From NCBI GenBank assembly GCA_050122535.1, contig JASFIT010000077.1:1-14024 (forward strand): a stretch of DNA of 14,024 nt, in the 5' to 3' direction. Both the position numbers and the translations under genes were made by a program. Shown piece after piece: positions 6,894 to 13,953 of the stretch (its first letter is position 1; every line of letters begins with the position of its first letter). Below the pieces are notes generated by a model that saw only the letters and a list, made by a program, of their open reading frames with translations, made no database searches and had not been told where the DNA came from. This DNA comes from JASFEQ01 sp050122535. Its GTDB lineage: Bacteria; Desulfobacterota; DSM-4660; Desulfatiglandales; HGW-15.

Positions 6894-6900
6894 TCTCCTT
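6894..6900 (-). promoter_or_regulatory. Ribosome binding site deciding the glutaredoxin start
   Basis: AAGGAGA on the minus strand, 7 nt before the ATG at 6886, selects the 84-residue product over an N-terminal extension of 34 residues. Confidence 0.8.
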
Positions 6901-7076
6901 CCTTTGCCTGAGCCACGCTGCTTCTGTAAGTCCTGTTCTGGACAGACATATTGCCATTTTTCATGCGTACAGACTGTTTTGTGACCACATATTAAGATAG
7001 CTATCAATGCTTACCGTATAAAGCCATCCACAGTCAAGCCCTTTAAGGAAGCTAGTCTCTCTATAAAAGCCACATA

Positions 7077-7105
7077 TGGACAAGTTTCTGAAAAACGTCT
7101 ATATC
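7077..7105 (+). promoter_or_regulatory. Candidate sigma-70 promoter for the DUF2064 gene
   Basis: TGGACA (7077-7082, 5 of 6 to TTGACA) and TATATC (7100-7105, 4 of 6 to TATAAT) are separated by exactly 17 nt. The predicted transcript would start about 30 nt before the ATG at 7143. Found by eye; the 256-nt gap is shared with the divergent glutaredoxin operon, for which I see no convincing promoter. Confidence 0.4.
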
Positions 7106-7142
7106 TTAGTAATAATTCAGCAAGTCGTCAGATGGTTATCCC

Positions 7143-7814
7143 ATGAAAAATGATGCCCTGATACTCTTCTTTGTTAGATACCCAGAGCCGGGTGAAGTGA
7201 AATCACGTCTTGCCGCCACCATTGGCCCGGATAAGGCCGCTGAGGTGTATGGGCATTTTGTCCTGGATCTCCTCGCCAAATTGGAATCTACGCAGCTCCC
7301 CTTCAAGGTATGTTTTTACCCAGAGCAAAAATGGGACTTAATGATGGGATGGCTGGGGGACGGGTATGAGTACAGTCTGCAAAAGGGAGTGGATCTTGGC
7401 GAACGTATGGCCACCGCTTTTCTGGATGCCTTTGCAGGAGGACACAGCCGGGTTGTCCTCATGGGTAGCGATTTTCCGGATCTGCCCCAGTCATTTCTTG
7501 AACAGTCCTTAGGCGCCTTAAATACACACGACGCTGTCATCGGCCCTGCCATGGATGGGGGGTACTACCTGATCGGCTTCCGGAAGGAGACGTTTTTTCA
7601 CCAGGCCTTTGAGGGCATGGATTGGGGCACGGAAGGCGTTTTTCGACAAACCCTTTCTATCTTGAAAGATCATAGAAAGGGCGTTTATGTTCTGCCCGTT
7701 TGGAATGACATAGACACCATTGAAGATCTTAGGGAGTTCATCCAGCGATCAGAAAGTTCTGGCTTCGCCACCTCCAAGACCCTGTCATTTCTTTCCAAAC
7801 TGAAGATTCCCTAA
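7143..7814 (+). CDS. DUF2064 / TIGR04282 family nucleotidyl- or glycosyltransferase-like protein
   Basis: This 223-residue GT-A-fold protein belongs to the DUF2064 family (TIGR04282, named after arsenosugar biosynthesis; also called selenodomain-associated transferase 1). Motifs include the N-terminal nucleotide loop RYPEPGEVKSRL (12-23), the metal-binding MGSDFPDLP (107-115), DGGYYLIG (138-145) and NDIDTIEDL (188-196). It is probably cytoplasmic. It stands alone, divergent from the glutaredoxin operon and convergent with sfsA. No radical-SAM partner or arsM methyltransferase is in view, so an arsenosugar role is unsupported here. No clear Shine-Dalgarno precedes the ATG. The last ~20 residues, rich in Ser and Lys, lie beyond the conserved core. 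The fold is confident; the substrate is unknown. Confidence 0.85.
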   Translation: MKNDALILFFVRYPEPGEVKSRLAATIGPDKAAEVYGHFVLDLLAKLESTQLPFKVCFYPEQKWDLMMGWLGDGYEYSLQKGVDLGERMATAFLDAFAGGHSRVVLMGSDFPDLPQSFLEQSLGALNTHDAVIGPAMDGGYYLIGFRKETFFHQAFEGMDWGTEGVFRQTLSILKDHRKGVYVLPVWNDIDTIEDLREFIQRSESSGFATSKTLSFLSKLKIP

Positions 7815-7825
7815 TCACTTTCTCA

Positions 7826-7846
7826 CCCCCCTTTAATAAAGGGGGG
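7826..7846. terminator. Strong hairpin between convergent genes
   Basis: CCCCCCTTT (7826-7834) pairs perfectly with AAAGGGGGG (7838-7846) over a 3-nt loop. It lies between the DUF2064 gene and the convergent sfsA gene, where a bidirectional terminator is expected. There is no real T-run on either side; the plus strand continues CGGGGGGATTTTG. It could also be a small dispersed repeat. Confidence 0.55.
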
Positions 7847-7888
7847 CGGGGGGATTTTGTGCAGACTTGTGAGTACAAACTAAAGATT

Positions 7889-8620
7889 TTAAAGGTCAAA
7901 CGGCAACCGCCTATTTAAAGTGATCCCCTCCAGGTTCAGGAACACATCATAGACAAGCACCTCCACGCCGTTTCTAAACGCTCGCCTCAGTTCCTCCCCA
8001 TAGGCGGGGTCTATGTGATCAGCCGGCCTAAACCGCTTTGCATCCATCCTTTGAACCAGGTAGAACATGACGCATCGGCTTCCCTTGCGTAATTCTTTCT
8101 GAAGCTCTACAAGATGTTTGAGGCCCCGGGAAGTGACAGCATCCGGGAAATAGGCAACACCATCTTCCACGAGAGTGCAATTCTTGACCTCTACGAAACA
8201 TCGTTTTTCACCTTTTTCGAGGAGGAGGTCGATTCGGGAGTTCTGACCGTATCTTACCTCACTTCGGATCCTTTCATAACCTCGAAGTGCCTTAATCCTT
8301 TTGTGTATGATCGACGCCTTCACGAGCTGGTTGGGAACCCAGGTGTTGACACCAACCAGGGAGGCGGGCATTTCAATCATTTCCCAGGTGTACTTCAACT
8401 GCCTTTTTGGATGGTTATGGCGCGAAAGATAGACGGGGCGGCCCGGTTCGGAGCAACCCAACATGCTCCCGGAATTTGGACAATGGGCGGTGACGATGTG
8501 GCCGTTTCTCTGCTTCACATCCGCCTTGAAACGTTGATATCTCTGGATAAGGGTGCCCCGGATAAGCCTCGGCCATTTAATGGTGTGTTGAGGCTGGCGG
8601 AAAACGCCCATCTGCTGCAT
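7889..8620 (-). CDS. sfsA: SfsA family DNA/RNA nuclease (sugar fermentation stimulation protein homolog)
   Basis: This cytoplasmic protein of the SfsA family was first described as a sugar-fermentation stimulator and is now annotated as a nucleic-acid-binding PD-(D/E)xK-type nuclease. Recognisable blocks are the N-terminal RGTLIQRYQRF, AHCPNSGSMLGC, then the nuclease core SRIDLLL, FVEVKNCTLVEDG and AYFPDAVTSRGLKHL. D in SRIDLLL and E-V-K in VEVKN form the likely catalytic set. Three candidate ATGs lie at 8629, 8620 and 8611. I chose 8620 because GAGGG lies 9 nt upstream; the 8629 codon has that motif only about 1 nt away. That gives 243 residues, usual for the family. It lies 126 nt downstream of the EEP-family gene on the same strand. 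Confidence 0.92.
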   Translation of the reverse strand: MQQMGVFRQPQHTIKWPRLIRGTLIQRYQRFKADVKQRNGHIVTAHCPNSGSMLGCSEPGRPVYLSRHNHPKRQLKYTWEMIEMPASLVGVNTWVPNQLVKASIIHKRIKALRGYERIRSEVRYGQNSRIDLLLEKGEKRCFVEVKNCTLVEDGVAYFPDAVTSRGLKHLVELQKELRKGSRCVMFYLVQRMDAKRFRPADHIDPAYGEELRRAFRNGVEVLVYDVFLNLEGITLNRRLPFDL

Positions 8621-8755
8621 TACCCTCATCCCTCGTCACTGCGGCGTACTTCTATGTGCGCCTCATTCCTCGGGATTTCGGAAGCCTTGCATCTGGACAT
8701 TTTCCATCAGCCTCTCAGAAGCCGGTTCTTCTACAGTCGCGTTTATCGCTCTTAC

Positions 8756-9856
8756 TCACCGATTCAAAACGCCACGATCACCAATCTGGACGCGTCCCAA
8801 GAGAGGGTAGTGATCGGATCCATACAAATCGTCAACGCGTTGATAAGCACCTGTCCAGCCTTCGGGTAGACGGAAAAACAGGTAATCCACCATGCGTTCT
8901 GGGAATAGAAAGGTGCGCTTTACGGTGCCAAAATCGGAGGAGGCGGCAGACCGGTCAAAAAATTGTTCCATGTAGTGTATGGCTGGCTCATCCCACTGGT
9001 CGGACCATGTGTTGAAATCCCCGCCCACAATGGTTGGCGTTGCAGTCGAATAGGCCGCTACAATGGCTTTGACCTGCCTAAGCCGAGCCCTTCCAAAGCT
9101 TTGAAGGACCTGCGACCACTTCGCCCGATTTTCAAGGTGCACGGAAACCACGCGAATCGTCCACGGTGAGCCGGTAGTCGTTTGGCCGGACAGGCTCCCG
9201 CCAATGGCTAGCCGCCGTTGGCGGACATGAGGGAGTTCGACGACCGTGAAAGAGGAAAGCGGAACGGTGGAAAGAACTGCGTTCCCCCTGTCCTCGGGTA
9301 TATGGCTATCCTCAGGCCGTCCATTGCGCATCAAAGGCACATAGAAAAGGGAGAGCCCATTTTGTCGAGCAGTCTTAACAATGTCAACGCGGTCACCAGA
9401 CGGGGGCGTGAACTTTAGATAAGACCCTGTTGGAACATCGGGTGAAATGGAGACCGGGATGGCCGGCCCCGCACGGAAGGCCTCTTGAAGAAGCAAAACA
9501 AAGTCATGAATCGGTTCCCCAGACGTGAGCTTTCCACTGCGAAGGTCTCGAATGAAACGAGTGAGATCCGCACCACCTAAGTGGGTGTTCCAGGAGACGA
9601 TGGCAAGGGAACTAAGCCCTTTGGCCTCTCGGGCGGGGTTAGGTGTGCCTGATATAAAGGGTGGCCCTATGCCTTTGCGCCAGGACCCATGGGCCTTCCG
9701 CTCCTCTGCATCCGACGCTCTTATCCATTCAATGGGCGGAGTGACAGCTCCGTTGTATGGAGGCACGGGCTGGAGCCCTGAATTAACTTGGACAGGAATA
9801 GAGATGATGAGTAAACAAATCAGTAAGCAGGAAAGTATAAGGTGTTGTTTTTTCAA
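8756..9856 (-). CDS. Exported endonuclease/exonuclease/phosphatase (EEP) family protein
   Basis: This 366-residue protein has a clear Sec signal peptide (MKKQ, then a hydrophobic core at residues 6-20, cleavage near V24-N25-S26). A complete EEP (DNase I/sphingomyelinase-like) domain follows from about residue 82. Catalytic blocks are SWNTHLGG (N90), LLQEAF (E125), DRGNAVLST, VVSVHLEN (H240), VGGDFNTW (D280, N282), MVDYLFF (D324) and GSDHYPLL (D348, H349). The family hydrolyses phosphodiesters of DNA, RNA, sphingomyelin or phosphoinositides; sequence alone does not choose between them. It would act in the periplasm or outside the cell. The start is TTG at 9856, the only usual start codon between an upstream in-frame stop and the signal peptide, and it has no evident Shine-Dalgarno. 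It lies 173 nt downstream of the large PLD-domain gene, same strand. Confidence 0.9.
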   Translation of the reverse strand: MKKQHLILSCLLICLLIISIPVQVNSGLQPVPPYNGAVTPPIEWIRASDAEERKAHGSWRKGIGPPFISGTPNPAREAKGLSSLAIVSWNTHLGGADLTRFIRDLRSGKLTSGEPIHDFVLLLQEAFRAGPAIPVSISPDVPTGSYLKFTPPSGDRVDIVKTARQNGLSLFYVPLMRNGRPEDSHIPEDRGNAVLSTVPLSSFTVVELPHVRQRRLAIGGSLSGQTTTGSPWTIRVVSVHLENRAKWSQVLQSFGRARLRQVKAIVAAYSTATPTIVGGDFNTWSDQWDEPAIHYMEQFFDRSAASSDFGTVKRTFLFPERMVDYLFFRLPEGWTGAYQRVDDLYGSDHYPLLGRVQIGDRGVLNR

Positions 9857-10029
9857 TTGAATAACCGGTTAATGGTATTTCCTTAAACTTCACTTCACTT
9901 TAGCTTGCCCACCATAGCCATTTCTGAGCAACTCTTTCTGGCCGTTCGTCCCGTACTGTTTGGCCTTGCTCCAGTATTTTAGGCGAACACGCGACGGCGG
10001 GGCACTTTAGTTCACTTGGATAGGCGGAT
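9857..10029. other. 173-nt spacer between PLD-like and EEP genes
   Basis: No gene, terminator or clear promoter is visible. It contains a short tandem motif, CTTCA twice in 9890-9900, near the EEP start. The lack of a T-run hairpin leaves cotranscription of the two exported enzymes possible. Confidence 0.3.
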
Positions 10030-13000
10030 TTACAGCGCCTTTTGTATGTATCTCCCCAGCCACCGCCGCCAACCACTTTGCGGAGGAAGAAGTTCATCCA
10101 GATCCTCAATATTTTCAACCCAGGTCGTGGTAGCCGACATGAAAAAGAGGTCGATTACGCCGATGAGACTGTAATAGCCAGAGATAAGGGCGGCCACCTC
10201 TCCATCCATGATCGTCCCGCGATAATCCTGGTTCTGAGAGCCTATGGAGAGGTAGTACGTGACTCGGCGTTTCTCCTCCTCGGTAAGAGAATTCCAGTAT
10301 GAACTGAGGAGCCTATCGACCGCCTCTTCCGCCTCCTCGGGAAAATCCTTGATATCCACATAGGTGCCCTCCTCCCGTCCCAGGAAGGCGGTACGATGAC
10401 GCCCGTAGTGAAACATGACCTCGGCCCACCCCTTCCAGGCCAGGAGATCCTGCATCTCCTGAGATGCGAAGAAATTCGTCTTCAGGTGGAGTTTTGGCCT
10501 TCTCTTTTCTATATCTTCTGTGTAGTAAGTGGGCTGGAATCCTTTTTTCTCCAGTTCTTGCTCAAGGGCATCTATGGCGTCGTAAACAGGCTGGCGGAAC
10601 GGGAAGATCTCTTTGAGAAAAGGATACTTGCGAACGCCTTTCCTGAATTCCTCAAAACCGGCCTTGAAATCCCCCATCTCGCTACTGCTTGAGAATTTAC
10701 CTAGCTTGAGCAGGCCTCCCGCCGCCTCTATTTCGTCCTCCAATTCCTTCTGGACGATGATCAGCCTAGAGAAGAGCTCGTGGGCTCTGGACATCTGGGG
10801 GAAGCCGGCACTGGGCGCATTCTTCAGTGCGGGGGCAATGACCAGAACCTTGCAACCCCGTAATGCGGCACCTGCAAGCATCCCGCCCCAAAAAGGGGAG
10901 TTCCACAGGCTGTCCGGGACGATGATGGTGGATCCTGGGGGCATCAGACTATAAAGCGTTGCTTTGACGGCATTGATGGGTTTTGACCTGAAACCCGTCT
11001 CATTATGAACGTCCATGAGGGTGGCATCCCACCCTTTTTTCACCAGGGCATTGACCATTTGTTCATAGTTGGATGGCTTGGGCAGGGGACGCAGGGGTGA
11101 GGGGATTTCATTCTCTTTAAAACCCTGCTGGAGCAGAACACGACGGGCCGCATCCTTTACCGTGAGCAGAACCGGACCTCTCATCAGGATAGCTCGATCT
11201 TCCCAAGTGGGGCCTGCATAGTGTTCGCCTATGCCCAGGCCGCCGTGTATGGCTTCCCCTTTTCCTGGATCCAGCTCCGTGACGTCGTAAAATGAAATCT
11301 TGCGGTGATCATGCATCAACACGTCTGGGGCGATCGGAAAATTATCAATCAACTGGGCACTTCTGAAAGACCAATCCGCAGGATGGGTTATGTTGACGTG
11401 CACCTTGATCTTTTTGGAGAGCCAGTCGTCGCCGAACCGGCGCTTCTCTTCCTGGAGGCGAGATGAGTTTGCCACCGCAGATCTGAGTTGCTCTTGTGCC
11501 TCTCTGAGCTGCTTTTCCCACTCTTTATAACCCTGCGGCAAGCTGAGCTCGTAACCGAGCGGGTCTTCAAGAAGATCAAGCCAGAGTTTCCCTTTATTGG
11601 CCTCATAGTAAAACTGGTCTATTATGATAAGGTAGACGGGGAATTTCCCCTTTTCGTCGTACGCCTGAACCTTGTTGGTCATGGCATGGAGATATCCGTA
11701 CAGGGTCTGCCCGAATCCAATACGGTCTGGATTCCCTGCGGGCGTCACCCCCCGGTAATCATGGATCCAGAGCACGTGGTAGTCTTCGGCCTCCAGGATC
11801 ATCCTTGCCACCTCAGGCTGGAACTGCTCGTTGATGACGTAATAGGCATCATTCCCGTGGACGAATGTATCCCCGGTGACCATTTCCAAAATTCTGTCCA
11901 TCTCTTTTTGGTTGTCGTATTGAAGGGGTTTCAGACCGTAGTGCATGGGAATCCACACGAGTTTAGAGTCGCCCCAAACCGTCTTTGAGCCCTCCCGGTT
12001 TTTATCCATGATCCTGACCACTTCCTCGAACACATATAAAGCGGCCTTTTTCTGGAGTTCAGATAATGACGTGTGCTGATCCAGCCAGCCCTCAAATCGA
12101 TGCCCAGCATGAACACCGTATCCCAACAGGGAATCGTTCTTCTTGTTTTGTCCCAGAAGCCGGTTATAGGGAATGATCACGTCTTCCAGCAGAATGTTTC
12201 TGGCCTCGTCGGCAATACGTGTTCCATTTTCTTTATTCCGAGAAACTTCTCCGCTTCCCTCCACCGCAAGCGTGAAGGCTTGGTCGATGGCCCGGTGATA
12301 GGCCAGTGCTTCTGCATAGTGGGTGTGGCCCGAGGGATATTGATCATCCACCAGATTGAGATGCGCCTTGAAAGACTGGACCTTTTCGCGAAACACTGCC
12401 AGCTCGTCTTCACCCTTTGATAATTCTTGATCAAAGAAAGGGGTGGTATACTTATTGATCCAGCTTGCCGCATGCCGGGCCTGGTCTAAAACGGGGCCCA
12501 GTTTCGATACCAGTCCCATTTCTTCCGAGATTTCTGGCTTTTCACGGGGCGGGGGAAGGGTGACACGATCCTGCTTGGTTCGTGTCTTGCCCTTGTAAGG
12601 TTGGCCAAATGGGAAGGTCAGCCCGAAATTAATGGAATGGCCTCGGCCAGGGAGCCAGTCGACCCTGAATTTCCCGCCCCTTCCAAAGAGTCCACCTCGC
12701 CGCAGCGGGAATTCTAGGCGGATAATGGCATCCAGCTCATCCTTTCTGAAAGAGTAATCGATGCCGGCCTGCAAGAAGAACATCTTGACCCCAGCCAGGG
12801 CTCTCAACCCCGAATCCGTTCTGCTGTCCACTGCGCCCAGATATCCTTCTCCAGCCAGGCCGATGCCAAAGTTTGGATTCATTAAATAGCGCCATAAACC
12901 TCCGGTCAATTGCCCTCCCCATTTGTCCAGGTCACCATCATAGAGGGCCATGGGAGCCAAGTAGAGCTCCCACTTGGATGGTTGGCCCATGGACTTTATA

Positions 13001-13095
13001 GGCTCTCCCGCATCCGGGCCGGGTTGACCTTGGGCAAAGAGCAGACTACAGTGCGTCAACAAGAAAATAGTTATGATGAGGATCGTCTTTTTCAT
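10030..13095 (-). CDS. Exported PLD-superfamily protein with N-terminal barrel-like region (1021 residues)
   Basis: A Sec signal peptide (residues 1-21, cleavage probably after LLFA) opens the protein. Residues 41-165 are a run of alternating, glycine- and aromatic-rich strands (WELYLAPMALY, GIGLAGEGYLG, HSINFGLTFPFG) resembling a small outer-membrane beta barrel. Residues 190-400 look helical. From about 405 a PLD-like region begins (GNDAYYVINEQF, then AEDYHVLWIHDYRG). The first HKD motif is intact: H597, K599, D604, followed by GGLGIGEH and W631-D633. The second keeps H870 and K872 but has Ala877 where Asp is expected. GSQN (952-955) and E966 follow after a ~75-residue insertion. The PLD superfamily cleaves or transfers phosphodiester bonds in phospholipids or nucleic acids. 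A surface or periplasmic location is inferred. No Shine-Dalgarno precedes the ATG; a promoter lies almost against it. The superfamily assignment is sound; the barrel call is tentative. Confidence 0.85.
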   Translation of the reverse strand: MKKTILIITIFLLTHCSLLFAQGQPGPDAGEPIKSMGQPSKWELYLAPMALYDGDLDKWGGQLTGGLWRYLMNPNFGIGLAGEGYLGAVDSRTDSGLRALAGVKMFFLQAGIDYSFRKDELDAIIRLEFPLRRGGLFGRGGKFRVDWLPGRGHSINFGLTFPFGQPYKGKTRTKQDRVTLPPPREKPEISEEMGLVSKLGPVLDQARHAASWINKYTTPFFDQELSKGEDELAVFREKVQSFKAHLNLVDDQYPSGHTHYAEALAYHRAIDQAFTLAVEGSGEVSRNKENGTRIADEARNILLEDVIIPYNRLLGQNKKNDSLLGYGVHAGHRFEGWLDQHTSLSELQKKAALYVFEEVVRIMDKNREGSKTVWGDSKLVWIPMHYGLKPLQYDNQKEMDRILEMVTGDTFVHGNDAYYVINEQFQPEVARMILEAEDYHVLWIHDYRGVTPAGNPDRIGFGQTLYGYLHAMTNKVQAYDEKGKFPVYLIIIDQFYYEANKGKLWLDLLEDPLGYELSLPQGYKEWEKQLREAQEQLRSAVANSSRLQEEKRRFGDDWLSKKIKVHVNITHPADWSFRSAQLIDNFPIAPDVLMHDHRKISFYDVTELDPGKGEAIHGGLGIGEHYAGPTWEDRAILMRGPVLLTVKDAARRVLLQQGFKENEIPSPLRPLPKPSNYEQMVNALVKKGWDATLMDVHNETGFRSKPINAVKATLYSLMPPGSTIIVPDSLWNSPFWGGMLAGAALRGCKVLVIAPALKNAPSAGFPQMSRAHELFSRLIIVQKELEDEIEAAGGLLKLGKFSSSSEMGDFKAGFEEFRKGVRKYPFLKEIFPFRQPVYDAIDALEQELEKKGFQPTYYTEDIEKRRPKLHLKTNFFASQEMQDLLAWKGWAEVMFHYGRHRTAFLGREEGTYVDIKDFPEEAEEAVDRLLSSYWNSLTEEEKRRVTYYLSIGSQNQDYRGTIMDGEVAALISGYYSLIGVIDLFFMSATTTWVENIEDLDELLPPQSGWRRWLGRYIQKAL

Positions 13096-13104
13096 GGGTA
13101 GAGA

Positions 13105-13133
13105 GTTTTACTCAAATAACCACAAGATGTAAA
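13105..13133 (-). promoter_or_regulatory. Promoter placed to give a leaderless mRNA for the PLD-like gene
   Basis: On the minus strand TTTACA (13133-13128, 5 of 6 to TTGACA) and TAAAAC (13110-13105, 4 of 6 to TATAAT) are spaced 17 nt. Only 9 nt separate the -10 box from the ATG at 13095. Transcription starting at the usual distance would leave a leader of roughly 2-4 nt, which would explain the missing Shine-Dalgarno. Confidence 0.45.
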
Positions 13134-13258
13134 GAATTGGTGTTTAAAGAATTTTCGAGAGTTGCCAGATTGAATGATAGGGAGGTTGTATCGCAACTTT
13201 GAATTAAAGCCCTGTCAGGAAAAAGGTGAATACGGGCGCGAGTGCACAGCGATGAAGC

Positions 13259-13286
13259 TTGACATGTCTCTTGAAGTCATTAAGTT
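13259..13286 (+). promoter_or_regulatory. Weak candidate promoter for the lipocalin gene
   Basis: A perfect -35 box TTGACA at 13259-13264 is followed after 16 nt by a poor -10, TAAGTT (13281-13286). The transcript would have a ~50-nt leader before the ATG at 13342. Only the -35 half is convincing. Confidence 0.25.
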
Positions 13287-13341
13287 CATTTCAAATCTTA
13301 AATTGATAATAGGCGTTCGGAGCATTTTGTGGGGGCATCAA

Positions 13342-13866
13342 ATGAAACTCATTGCATTGATAGCGGGGTTCATCTTTGTACTAATGCTCATCAGCTGTAC
13401 GGGGGTGCCAGAAGGCCTGGAGCCTGTGACCGGATTTGAGCCCAATAGGTATCTGGGCAAATGGTATGAGATTGCCAGGCTCGACCATTCCTTTGAACGC
13501 GATCTCAGTAACGTGACCGCCCATTATTCCAGAAAAAAGAACGGTGAGATTGTTGTCATAAACCGAGGATTTAATGTGAAAAAGGGAGAATGGAAGGAGA
13601 TCGAGGGGCGTGCTCGGTTCATCAAAACTGAAAGCGTGGGCAGCCTGAAGGTCTCTTTTTTTGGCCCTTTCTACGGCGGCTATCACATCATTGCATTGGA
13701 CAAAGAGAATTATACATATTCAATGGTTGTTGGACCGAATCGTTCCTATCTCTGGATCTTGGCGAGGGAAAAGACGTTGAACCCAGAGACACTTTCAGAT
13801 CTTGTCTCAAAGGCGAAGCAGTTGGGCTTTGAGACTGAGAAGCTCATCTACGTAAAACAAGATTAG
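13342..13866 (+). CDS. blc: Blc-type outer-membrane lipocalin lipoprotein
   Basis: This 174-residue bacterial lipocalin has a lipoprotein signal (hydrophobic residues 3-17, lipobox L-I-S-C with C19 as the lipidated cysteine). Thr follows at +2, so Lol sorting to the outer membrane is expected. The lipocalin signature GKWYEIARLDHSFER begins at residue 39. Also present are a GPF..GGYHI strand pair (108-115) and the closing GPNRSYLWILAREK with conserved R142. E. coli Blc is of similar length and binds lysophospholipids. An upstream-extended frame exists from 13174, but the ATG at 13342 has a GGGGG 7 nt before it and starts the signal peptide directly. It is divergent from the PLD-domain gene, with 246 nt between. 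The family is certain; the ligand is inferred. Confidence 0.95.
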   Translation: MKLIALIAGFIFVLMLISCTGVPEGLEPVTGFEPNRYLGKWYEIARLDHSFERDLSNVTAHYSRKKNGEIVVINRGFNVKKGEWKEIEGRARFIKTESVGSLKVSFFGPFYGGYHIIALDKENYTYSMVVGPNRSYLWILAREKTLNPETLSDLVSKAKQLGFETEKLIYVKQD

Positions 13867-13920
13867 GGGACGCCCTTTAGATTTCCACATTTTCAAAATT
13901 TGAAAATCGGGAACATCCCC
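13866..13920. repeat. Composite inverted repeat after the lipocalin gene
   Basis: An inner perfect palindrome, ATTTTCAAA (13889-13897) and TTTGAAAAT (13899-13907), is nested within outer arms GGGGACGCCC (13866-13875) and GGGAACATCCCC (13909-13920), which pair imperfectly. The first G overlaps the last base of the lipocalin stop codon. It could serve as a transcription terminator or be a REP-like element of the GGGGACG type. No transposase is present. Confidence 0.5.
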
Positions 13921-13953
13921 GTATTAGGCACCAACCAAGGAAGGAGAGATCAC

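Noticed and set aside
6887..6988. 34-residue N-terminal extension of the glutaredoxin-like protein
   Set aside because: The internal ATG at 6886 has a near-perfect Shine-Dalgarno and gives the standard glutaredoxin N-terminus.
8114..8869. 251-codon open frame on the plus strand across sfsA and its upstream spacer
   Set aside because: It is antisense to conserved SfsA nuclease motifs and has no recognisable domain.
9900..10118. 72-codon minus-strand frame in the PLD-EEP spacer
   Set aside because: It overlaps the end of the PLD-like gene in another frame and has no recognisable domain or ribosome binding site.
11488..11988. 166-codon open frame on the plus strand inside the PLD-like gene
   Set aside because: It lies opposite a long gene with signal peptide and catalytic motifs; its own translation shows no domain pattern.
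13174..13341. 56-residue N-terminal extension of the lipocalin
   Set aside because: It would bury the lipoprotein signal peptide. The ATG at 13342 has a Shine-Dalgarno and a normal lipobox distance.
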